Positions 57,035 to 64,000 of a stretch of 64,000 bases of DNA are shown one piece after another (the stretch's first letter is position 1; the number at the start of each line of letters is the position of its first letter). The position numbers were made by a program, and so were the translations under genes. The notes beneath the pieces were generated by a model. That model saw only the letters and a program-made list of their open reading frames with translations, was not told the DNA's origin and did not search any database. Source of the DNA: Bordetella genomosp. 5 (lineage in GTDB: Bacteria; Pseudomonadota; Gammaproteobacteria; Burkholderiales; Burkholderiaceae_B); assembly GCF_002261475.1 (NCBI RefSeq), contig NZ_NEVN01000002.1:310001-374000 (forward strand). The letters run 5' to 3'.

Positions 57035-57907
57035 TTACAGCTCCTTGCGCAGACGCGGATCCAGCACATCGCGCAGCCCGTCGCCGACGAGTTGCAGCGA
57101 CAGCACGGACAGCACGATGGCCACGCCGGGGAAGATCATGATCCAGTCGGCCGAGCCCATGTATTGCTGGCCGGCGTTGATCATGGTGCCCCAGGTGGGA
57201 ATGTCGGGCGAGACGCCCACGCCCAGAAACGACAGACCGGCTTCGGCCAGGATGGCGTAGGCGAAGATGAACGTGCCCTGCACCAGGATGGGCGACACCA
57301 GGTTGCGCAGCACGTGCACGGTCACGATGCGCCAGGTCGGCACACCCAGGGCGCGCGCCGCCTCCACGAACGGCAGTTCGCGAATCACCAGTGTGGATGC
57401 CCGCACGATACGCGCCAGGCGCGGCGTGTAGACGATGCCCAGCGCGATGACCACGTTGATGAGCGAGGGGCCGAGCGCCGCGACCAGCGCGATGGCCAGC
57501 AGGATGTCGGGAAAGGCCATCATGGCGTCGATGAGCCGCGACACGAACTTGTCGGCGCCGCGGAAGAACCCGGCGATCAGGCCCAGCGCGATGCCGAGCA
57601 CGCTGGACAGCACCACGACCGCGAAGCCCACCGACAGCGAGAGGCGGCCACCGTGCACCACGCGACTGAACACATCGCGGCCGAAGTCGTCGGTGCCGAA
57701 CCAGTTCGTGGCGCTCGGCGCCTTGAGCCGGTTCATGATCGACAGCTTGAACGGGTCGTGCGGGCTGATCCAGGGCGCGAGCAGGGCGGCCGCGACCAGC
57801 ACGATCAGTACGATCAGGCTGATGAGCACGGTCTTGCGCGCCACCAGCAGTTTGAGCAGTTGCCAGCGATCGTGACCGGCATCCATGGTTTGCGTTGCGA
57901 TTGCCAT
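57035..57907 (-). CDS. ABC transporter permease, DppC/OppC type
   Basis: 290 aa, six membrane helices after an N-terminal soluble start, with the FGTDDFGRDVFSRVVHGGR motif (OppBC N-domain) and the EAARALGVPTWRIV coupling loop. Forms the channel with the DppB-like permease encoded 1 bp upstream. Confidence 0.93.
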   Translation of the reverse strand: MAIATQTMDAGHDRWQLLKLLVARKTVLISLIVLIVLVAAALLAPWISPHDPFKLSIMNRLKAPSATNWFGTDDFGRDVFSRVVHGGRLSLSVGFAVVVLSSVLGIALGLIAGFFRGADKFVSRLIDAMMAFPDILLAIALVAALGPSLINVVIALGIVYTPRLARIVRASTLVIRELPFVEAARALGVPTWRIVTVHVLRNLVSPILVQGTFIFAYAILAEAGLSFLGVGVSPDIPTWGTMINAGQQYMGSADWIMIFPGVAIVLSVLSLQLVGDGLRDVLDPRLRKEL

Positions 57908-57908
57908 A

Positions 57909-58850
57909 TCAGTAGCGCACCCGGGGGTCGACCACGAGGTACAGCAGGTCGATGAACAAGTTGATGAGCACGTAGATCGCGGCGATCACGAGCAGGGCGC
58001 CCTGGATCACCGGGTAGTCGCGGCGCAGCACCGCGGACACCACCAGATTGCCCACGCCCGGCAGGCCGAACACCGTCTCGGTGACCACCGCGCCGCTGAT
58101 GAGCAGCGCGGTGGTCAGGCCCAGCACGGTGAGGATCGGAATCAGGGCGTTGCGCACGGCGTGCTTTAGCACGACGCGATGCTCGGGCAGGCCCTTGGCG
58201 CGCGCCGTGCGCACGTAATCGTCGCGCAGCACGTCGAGCATGCTGGCGCGGATGAAACGGGTGATGAGCGCCGAATTGACCAGGCCCAGCACCACGGCGG
58301 GCAGGATCAGGTGCGACAGACGGGTGCCGATCGAGGCATCGGGGCCGCCATAGCCCGCCACCGGCAGCCAGCCCAGTTTGACCGAGAAGATCTGCATCAG
58401 GATCAGCCCCAGCCAGAAGCTCGGCACGCTGGAGGTGAACATCGAGAACGTCAGGACCGACTGGTCGAGCGCCGTCCCTCGCTTCACCGCCGAAAGAATG
58501 CCCACCGGCAACGCGATGGCGCTGGCGATGAGTAGCGACATCAGCGTGAGCCAGAAGGTCGGCTCGGCGCGGTCGGTCAGTGCCGACAGCACGGGCTTGT
58601 TCAGAAAGATCGATTGGCCGAGATCGCCCTGCGCGAGTTGGCCGAGCCAATGCACGTACTGGACCGGCAGCGGCTGATCGAGGCCCAGGCGCGCGCGCAG
58701 GGCCGAGATGTCGGCCTGGCTGGCTTCGGGGCCGAGCATCACGGCGGCGGGATCCCCCGGCGTGACCCGGATGATGATGAACACGATGGTGGCCACGATG
58801 AACATCACCGCGACCAGGCCCACCAGCCGGTTCAAGAGATAACGCAACAC
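57909..58850 (-). CDS. ABC transporter permease, DppB/OppB type
   Basis: 313 aa from GTG 58850, with GGAAG seven bases ahead. N-terminal LRYLLNRLVGLVAVMFIVAT membrane helix and EAA-like loop VRTARAKGLPEHRVVLKH typical of DppB. Pairs with the DppC-like permease. Confidence 0.93.
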   Translation of the reverse strand: MLRYLLNRLVGLVAVMFIVATIVFIIIRVTPGDPAAVMLGPEASQADISALRARLGLDQPLPVQYVHWLGQLAQGDLGQSIFLNKPVLSALTDRAEPTFWLTLMSLLIASAIALPVGILSAVKRGTALDQSVLTFSMFTSSVPSFWLGLILMQIFSVKLGWLPVAGYGGPDASIGTRLSHLILPAVVLGLVNSALITRFIRASMLDVLRDDYVRTARAKGLPEHRVVLKHAVRNALIPILTVLGLTTALLISGAVVTETVFGLPGVGNLVVSAVLRRDYPVIQGALLVIAAIYVLINLFIDLLYLVVDPRVRY

Positions 58851-58959
58851 GGAAACTTCCTCATTCGGTCGACGCGCGTAGCGGGGGACTGCGGGGCGAG
58901 GCGCCGGTCCGGAGACCGGCGCCGCCGTTCACGACGGCTTTTGCGACAGGGCGCGCGCC

Positions 58960-60522
58960 TTACTTGCCGGCGGCCTTCCAGGCATTCCAGAAGTATGGCC
59001 ACGGCGCGGGACGGGTGCCTTGCAGGGCGGGCGAGCGCGCCGACTGCGCGTTGAAATCGCCGACCTTGATGAAGGGCACTTCGTCATACACGGCCTGCTG
59101 CACATCCGCCCAGCGCTTCACGCGCTCTTCCTGCGTGCCGGCCTGGTTGAAGGCGTCGAGCACCTGATTGCGGCGCGGCGTGTCCCACCAGCCCGGGGCG
59201 TCCTTCGACGGGAAGTCGATCAGCGCGGGTTCGGGCAGGAAGGGGCTGTGCGTAATGAAGATGTCCCACAGGGCGGGATCCTGACGGCGCTGCGTGAGCG
59301 TGGCCCAGTCGACCACCTGCATGTCGACCTTGAAGCCGGCGGCCTTCAGATACTCGGCCGCGACCAGCGCCATCTTGTAATGGAACTCGTACTGCTGGCT
59401 GGTGAGGATGCGGATGGTGCGATCGGACACATTGGCGCCGTCCACGAGCTTCTTCGCGCCGGCGGCGTCGCCCTTGTTGTAGAACTTGTCGCCCAGCTTG
59501 GTGGCCCAGGGGTAGCCTTCCGGATAGAGGTCGCCATTCAGACGGTAGAACTCTTTTTTGCCGAACGCCGCGAACAACATGTCTTCTTCGTTCAGCGCGA
59601 GCTGCACGGCCTGGCGCACCGCCAGGTTCGACATGATGCCCTGCTTGGTGTTGAGCACCAGGCGCGGCCAGCCGAACGGCCGCAGCATCACCGGATCGGA
59701 GCGGCCGCTCTTGAGCTTGTCGATCGACTCGACCGGCAGCGAATCCACATAATCGAACTGGCCCGCGACGGCGGCCTCGACCCGCGTGTTCGCATTGCTC
59801 ACCGGTACGAAACGGATCTCGTCGAGATACTGCTTGCGTGCGCCGCCGTAGCCATCGGGCTCGCCCGGGCGCGATTGATAACCGTCGAAGCGCGTGAGCT
59901 GGATGTATTGATCGGGCAGGCGCGCCTTCAACTGATAGGGGCCGGTGCCGACGAACTCGGTGAGTTGCGGCGCGATCTTGCCCTTGGGCAGCACGATGGC
60001 CGCGCTATTGTTCATGGCCAGCAGCGCGGTGAGCGGCGCGTAGGGCTGCTTGAGCGTGATCTTGATCGTGTTGGCGTCCGGTGCCTCGATCGCGCTGATG
60101 AGCTTGGCGGCCGACTTGCCGCGCGAAGCCACTTCGGTCCAGCGCTTGAGCGAGGCCAGCACGTCGGCGGAATCCATCTTCGCGCCATCATGGAACGTGA
60201 TGCCCTGACGCAGCGCGATGGTGTAGGTCAGACCATCCGCGCTGATCTCGGGCATCTTCTCGGCCAGCAGCGGCGTGAGGTTCCACTTGCCATCGAAGGT
60301 GTAGAGCGTCTCGAAGATATGCTGCGAGACGATGCCGACCAGATCGGCCGTGCTGGTCATCGGATCGAGCGTGGGCGGCTCGCCGATGGTGGCGACCGAG
60401 ATGGTGCCGCCTTTGACGGGATCGGCCGCGAGGGCCGGCGTGGCATGCAGCGACAGGCCGAGCAGGCCGGCCAGCAACAGGCGGCCAAAGCCGCCCGCGG
60501 GGCGGGTGGTGCGCAGATTCAT
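58960..60522 (-). CDS. Periplasmic peptide/opine-type solute-binding protein (SBP family 5)
   Basis: 520 aa with signal peptide (residues 1-33, ATPALAADPVKG). Cluster C (DppA/OppA family 5) receptor: TISVATIGEPPTLDPM opening, TYTIALRQGITFHDGAKMDS and NVSDRTIRI-type segments. Delivers substrate to the permease pair. The ligand cannot be read from sequence; context suggests D-amino-acid-containing peptides or N-acyl-D-amino acids. 109 bp separate it from the DppB-like gene. Confidence 0.92.
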   Translation of the reverse strand: MNLRTTRPAGGFGRLLLAGLLGLSLHATPALAADPVKGGTISVATIGEPPTLDPMTSTADLVGIVSQHIFETLYTFDGKWNLTPLLAEKMPEISADGLTYTIALRQGITFHDGAKMDSADVLASLKRWTEVASRGKSAAKLISAIEAPDANTIKITLKQPYAPLTALLAMNNSAAIVLPKGKIAPQLTEFVGTGPYQLKARLPDQYIQLTRFDGYQSRPGEPDGYGGARKQYLDEIRFVPVSNANTRVEAAVAGQFDYVDSLPVESIDKLKSGRSDPVMLRPFGWPRLVLNTKQGIMSNLAVRQAVQLALNEEDMLFAAFGKKEFYRLNGDLYPEGYPWATKLGDKFYNKGDAAGAKKLVDGANVSDRTIRILTSQQYEFHYKMALVAAEYLKAAGFKVDMQVVDWATLTQRRQDPALWDIFITHSPFLPEPALIDFPSKDAPGWWDTPRRNQVLDAFNQAGTQEERVKRWADVQQAVYDEVPFIKVGDFNAQSARSPALQGTRPAPWPYFWNAWKAAGK

Positions 60523-60561
60523 GGGTGGTCTCCAGGGAGGGACTACAACAAACTGCCAGGG

Positions 60562-61839
60562 TCAGAAATAGGTCTCGGCGACACCGGTGACGTTGTGGTC
60601 GTCGTCGATCATCAGGATCTGGCGCCACTTGTCGAATGTGAGGCAGGGGTGCGAAATGTCGAAGGCGATCATGTCGCCGACCACGATGTCATCGCCGGCT
60701 TCGATCTCCATGAAGGCGTGCTGATCCATCATGGCGGTGAGTTTCCAGTGCGCCGGCGCGGCGCGCGGTTTGTCGGGCGTCGCGCCGGGGCGATACACCG
60801 TGGCGGGCACCGGCAGGCCCGCGTCGAAGGCGGCATCGCGCTTGCCCAGCGCCACGATCGCGCGGCGAGCCTCGGGCACCGACTGGACATAGGCCCATAC
60901 CTGCAGCGCGGGCTGCAACCCGGGGGCGAGCCGTTGCGCCACCGGGTTGTGCGCGCCGATGCGCTCGGCGGCGCTGCGGTAAATGCCCACGTCATGGCTG
61001 AGATAGCAGCCGGGGCGCAGCACGATATCCAGCGGCTGGCCGATCTCCAGGCCCGACCATGCCTCGGCGACCACGTCGAACCAGGCCGAGCCGGCGCCGG
61101 TGAGCAGGGCCGGGCCCGCCTGATGCAGGCGGCCCGCGTCGGCCAACGCGCGCAGCGTGGACGCGGCCCGCGCGAGAAACGCGCGGATGGCGCTCTCTTC
61201 CTGCAGCACGCCTTCGTAGACCTCCACGCCTGCCAGGGCCAATGCACCGGGCCACTTGGCGAGCTCGTCGAGCACGGCCTGCAACTGCGCGTCGTCGCGC
61301 ACGCCGTTGCGCCCGCCCGTCACGCCGAGCTCGATGAGCACGGGCAGCGTCTGCCCCGCGGCCTCGAAAAAGGCCCCAAGCTGGGCGACATTGGCCGGCG
61401 AATCGACGAGGCAATAGAAACTGAATTCGGGATCGCGCAGCAGGCGGGCGATGATGGCCATGTTGGCCCGGCCGACCAGCTGGTTGGCCATCAGGACGCG
61501 GCGCACACCGTGGCGGTAGGCGGCCTGCGTCTGCGGCGCGGTGGCCAGCGTGATGCCCCAGGCGCCGCTGTCGATCTGGCGGCGAAACAAGGTCGGGCTC
61601 ATGGTGGTCTTGCCGTGCGGCGCCAGCTTGACGCGGTACGCTTCCATGAACTGCTGCATCCACTGCAGGTTGTGCCGCACGCGGCTCTCGGACAGCACGG
61701 CGACCGGCAGGCTCACGTCTTCCGCCAGCAGATTCCAGCCCAGGTCGGCGACCTGGGCGTTGGTACAGGCGGGGTCGAACAGTCCCAGGCCTTTGCCGTC
61801 GGCGTCGAGGGGGAGCGGGGTCGGCAGGGAAGTCGCCAT
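60562..61839 (-). CDS. DSD1-type PLP enzyme (D-threonine aldolase / D-serine dehydratase-like)
   Basis: 425 aa. Alanine-racemase-like N-terminal barrel with the PLP lysine in LAPHGKTTMSP (about residue 76) and the C-terminal D-serine dehydratase-like domain carrying the metal-binding pair HAFMEI and HPCLTFDKW (His and Cys near residues 364 and 396), as in eukaryotic D-serine dehydratase and D-threonine aldolase. Acts on a D-amino acid. It is the first gene of the minus-strand cluster; the dehydratase alternative would yield an enamine that RidA (52224) can hydrolyse, while the aldolase alternative would not. Confidence 0.85.
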   Translation of the reverse strand: MATSLPTPLPLDADGKGLGLFDPACTNAQVADLGWNLLAEDVSLPVAVLSESRVRHNLQWMQQFMEAYRVKLAPHGKTTMSPTLFRRQIDSGAWGITLATAPQTQAAYRHGVRRVLMANQLVGRANMAIIARLLRDPEFSFYCLVDSPANVAQLGAFFEAAGQTLPVLIELGVTGGRNGVRDDAQLQAVLDELAKWPGALALAGVEVYEGVLQEESAIRAFLARAASTLRALADAGRLHQAGPALLTGAGSAWFDVVAEAWSGLEIGQPLDIVLRPGCYLSHDVGIYRSAAERIGAHNPVAQRLAPGLQPALQVWAYVQSVPEARRAIVALGKRDAAFDAGLPVPATVYRPGATPDKPRAAPAHWKLTAMMDQHAFMEIEAGDDIVVGDMIAFDISHPCLTFDKWRQILMIDDDHNVTGVAETYF

Positions 61840-61874
61840 GGGATGCGTCCTTGAAAACTTTTACCAATAAATGG

Positions 61875-61896
61875 CCTGAATAAAATTATCCTGAAA
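61875..61896. promoter_or_regulatory. Candidate operator of the D-amino-acid cluster
   Basis: CCTGAA at 61875-61880 and 61890-61895, 15 bp apart in the only AT-rich part of the cluster's 5' region, 36 bp ahead of the first gene's start codon. On the minus strand GATAAT (61890-61885) could be a -10 element. A site for the MurR/RpiR regulator is inferred from position only. Confidence 0.35.
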
Positions 61897-62003
61897 ATAA
61901 TTTACAGGCGGGAGCTGGGATTTTCCCTAGGACCGGTTGGGGCTCATGGTGTAATGAGGGGCTACGGCTGCGGCCGGGTTTTCTCGTTTTTCTGCTGTCG
62001 CCC

Positions 62004-63341
62004 ATGAGCAACGATCTGTTCGATGCCGATCCCACCCATCGGCCCTATGTGCCGCTGGCCGAACGCCTGCGGCCGCGTACGCTGGCCGACGTGGTCGGGC
62101 AATCGCATCTGCTCGGTCCGGGCAAGCCGCTGCGCGTGGCCTTCGACTCGGGCCGGCCTCACTCGATGATTTTCTGGGGACCACCGGGGGTGGGCAAGAC
62201 GACCCTGGCGCGCCTCATGGCGGATGGTTTCGACGCGCAGTTCATCGCGATTTCCGCGGTGCTGGGTGGCGTGAAAGACATCCGCGACGCCGTCGTCACC
62301 GCCCAGGTGGCGCAGGGGCAGGGCCGCCGCACCATCCTGTTCGTGGATGAGGTGCACCGCTTCAACAAATCGCAGCAGGACGCCTTCCTGCCGTATGTCG
62401 AGAGCGGCCTGTTCACCTTCATCGGCGCCACCACCGAAAACCCATCCTTCGAGGTGAACTCGGCACTGCTGTCGCGAGCGCGCGTCTACGTGCTGCAATC
62501 GCTCAACGTCGAAGAGCTCACGCAGCTGGTCGAGCGCGCCGTGGCGTCGTTCAACCAGAGCCGCGAAGAGGCGCCCGTCACGTTCGACGCCGAAGCCGTG
62601 CAACAGCTGGCCGCGTGGGCCGATGGCGACGCCCGCCGCGTGATCAGCGCGGTCGAGGTGGTGGCCGAATCCGCCGAGTCCGCCGGCCATCGCCTCGTCG
62701 ATCCGGCCTGGCTCGAAACGGCGCTCTCGCAGAACCTGCGTCGGTTCGACAAGGGCGGAGACGCGTTCTACGACCAGATCAGCGCGCTGCACAAGTCGGT
62801 GCGCGGCTCGGCGCCCGACGCGGCGCTTTATTGGCTGGCACGCATGCTCGATGGCGGCGCCGATCCCAAGTATCTGGGCCGGCGCATCGTACGCATGGCG
62901 ATCGAAGACATCGGTCTGGCCGATCCGCGTGCCACCGAGCTGGCCGTGAGCGGTGCCGACATCTACGAACGCCTGGGCTCGCCCGAGGGCGAGCTGGCGC
63001 TGGCGCAGGCGGTGGTCTACATGGCCTGTGCGGCCAAGTCGAACGCCGTCTACAACGCCTACAACACGGCGCGCAAGTTCGCCGCCGAGCATGGCAGCGC
63101 GCCGGTGCCCATGCATCTGCGCAATGCGCCCACCAAGCTCATGAAGCAACTGGGCCATGGCCACGCCTATCGCTACGCCCACGACGAGCCGCACGGCTAC
63201 GCCGCGGGCGAGAACTATTTCCCCGATGGCCTCAATCCGCGCTTCTATCGGCCGACCGATCGCGGGCTGGAGGCTAAAATCCAGCAGAAGCTGGCGTTCC
63301 TGCGCGAGCTCGACGCGCAAGAGCGCGACAAGAAGCGCTGA
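62004..63341 (+). CDS. rarA: Replication-associated recombination protein RarA (MgsA)
   Basis: 445 aa. AAA+ ATPase of the clamp-loader clade acting at stalled forks. Opening [20 protein letters not shown], Walker A GPPGVGKT (about residues 56-63), Walker [12 protein letters not shown], sensor 1 [13 protein letters not shown] and C-terminal MgsA domain with GSDLYDKD-like [17 protein letters not shown]. Precedes serS by 40 bp, as is common. Confidence 0.97.
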   Translation: MSNDLFDADPTHRPYVPLAERLRPRTLADVVGQSHLLGPGKPLRVAFDSGRPHSMIFWGPPGVGKTTLARLMADGFDAQFIAISAVLGGVKDIRDAVVTAQVAQGQGRRTILFVDEVHRFNKSQQDAFLPYVESGLFTFIGATTENPSFEVNSALLSRARVYVLQSLNVEELTQLVERAVASFNQSREEAPVTFDAEAVQQLAAWADGDARRVISAVEVVAESAESAGHRLVDPAWLETALSQNLRRFDKGGDAFYDQISALHKSVRGSAPDAALYWLARMLDGGADPKYLGRRIVRMAIEDIGLADPRATELAVSGADIYERLGSPEGELALAQAVVYMACAAKSNAVYNAYNTARKFAAEHGSAPVPMHLRNAPTKLMKQLGHGHAYRYAHDEPHGYAAGENYFPDGLNPRFYRPTDRGLEAKIQQKLAFLRELDAQERDKKR

Positions 63342-63381
63342 AGCACCCGCTTTCGCGCCCAATCAACCTAAGACCCAAACC

Positions 63382-64000
63382 ATGCTAGATCCGATACTGC
63401 TGCGCAAAGACCTGCAAACCGTCGTGGACCGTCTCCAAAGCCGAGGCGTCTCTTTCGACACGGAACGGTTCAACGACCTGGAGTCTCGCCGCAAGGCCGT
63501 CCAGACCGAAACCGAATCCCTGCAGGCCCGGCGCAACGCATTGGCCAAGCAGATCGGCCAGCTCAAGGCCAAGGGTGAAGACGCCTCCGCCGTGATGGCC
63601 GAGTCGCAAGCCGTGCCGGCCCGCCTGAAGCAGCTCGAAGAAGAGCTGAGCCTGCTGCAGCAACAGATCAACGAGCTGCTGATGTCGGTGCCCAACCTGC
63701 CGCACGCGAGCGTGCCGGTCGGCAAGTCCAGCGACGACAACGTCGAAGTGCGCCGCTGGCTGCCCGCGGCCGCCGGCCCCGACGGCAATCCGGCGCCGCT
63801 GGGTTTTGCGCCGCAAGACCACGTTGCGCTGGGCGAGCCGCTCGGTCTGGATTTCGACACGGCCGCCAAGCTGTCGGGTGCCCGTTTTTCGTTCATGCGC
63901 GGCCCGATCGCCCGCCTGCATCGCGCCCTGGCGCAGTTCATGCTCGACCTGCAAACCGGCGAGCACGGCTACACCGAGTGCTATACCCCTTACATCGTCA
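63382..64000 (+). CDS. serS: Seryl-tRNA synthetase, N-terminal part, runs off the window
   Basis: First 206 codons only. The N-terminal tRNA-binding coiled coil ([20 protein letters not shown] through [20 protein letters not shown]) and the start of the class II catalytic domain ([35 protein letters not shown]) are visible; the end is missing. Class II aminoacyl-tRNA synthetase for serine and selenocysteine tRNAs. Confidence 0.96.
   Translation, partial: MLDPILLRKDLQTVVDRLQSRGVSFDTERFNDLESRRKAVQTETESLQARRNALAKQIGQLKAKGEDASAVMAESQAVPARLKQLEEELSLLQQQINELLMSVPNLPHASVPVGKSSDDNVEVRRWLPAAAGPDGNPAPLGFAPQDHVALGEPLGLDFDTAAKLSGARFSFMRGPIARLHRALAQFMLDLQTGEHGYTECYTPYIV

Overview
This window looks like a chromosomal segment of a GC-rich beta-proteobacterium (Burkholderiales, most likely Alcaligenaceae, near Bordetella/Achromobacter). 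The evidence is the family make-up (DUF1841, DUF4148, DUF4212/symporter pair, the bpt-aat-pyrD and hrcA/nadK/recN neighbourhoods, grpE-trx-dnaK-dnaJ, ftsK-lolA...rarA-serS) and uniformly high GC coding bias. I see no phage, insertion sequence, CRISPR array or plasmid gene. Assignment to a genus would need a homology search.

Layout. 1-5.7 kb (mostly minus): start of pyrD, the two N-degron amino-acyl transferases bpt and aat, a Nudix hydrolase, a LysR regulator divergent from a DoxX protein, an unknown protein, a His-rich exported protein and slyX. 5.7-7.5 kb: ilvA behind what reads as a complete Ile-codon transcription attenuator (promoter, 25-aa leader peptide, mutually exclusive hairpins, intrinsic terminator). 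7.6-9.4 kb: a DCC-family protein, tRNA-Cys and two identical tRNA-Gly genes around an unknown membrane protein. 9.7-15.7 kb: murB, dapB, bamE, fur, recN, nadK. 15.8-22.7 kb: heat-shock block hrcA, hemH, a small FPASDP-repeat protein, grpE (with a near-consensus sigma-32 promoter), a thioredoxin-like gene, dnaK, dnaJ. 22.9-32.8 kb: DUF4148 protein, M16 protease, GNAT, VWA/MoxR pair, two small cytochromes c, DUF1841, icd. 33-35.5 kb: a chemoreceptor with an FNR/Anr-type box upstream and a TorF-like outer-membrane protein. 35.6-44 kb: complete Kdp potassium system (kdpFABC, kdpDE) led by an additional 32-aa membrane peptide and a KdpE-like direct repeat. 44.7-47.1 kb: DUF4212 plus sodium/solute symporter. 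47.1-52.1 kb: SMR transporter, Smr-domain nuclease, trxB, ftsK, lolA. 52.2-61.8 kb: a nine-gene minus-strand cluster for peptide or D-amino-acid derivative uptake and degradation. 62-64 kb: rarA and the start of serS.

How genes work together. The 52.2-61.8 kb cluster forms a coherent proposed pathway: an ABC importer (binding protein, two permeases, two ATPases), an N-acyl-D-amino-acid deacylase, a DSD1-type PLP enzyme for D-amino acids, a RidA imine/enamine deaminase to clear the reactive product, and a MurR/RpiR regulator. It lies between lolA and rarA, which in many relatives are neighbours, so it looks like a metabolic insertion into a housekeeping block. The least expected regulatory find is the ilvA attenuator, whose leader peptide appears to be translated from a leaderless or nearly leaderless transcript. 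Most start-site, promoter and RNA-structure statements are sequence-reading inferences, not measurements.
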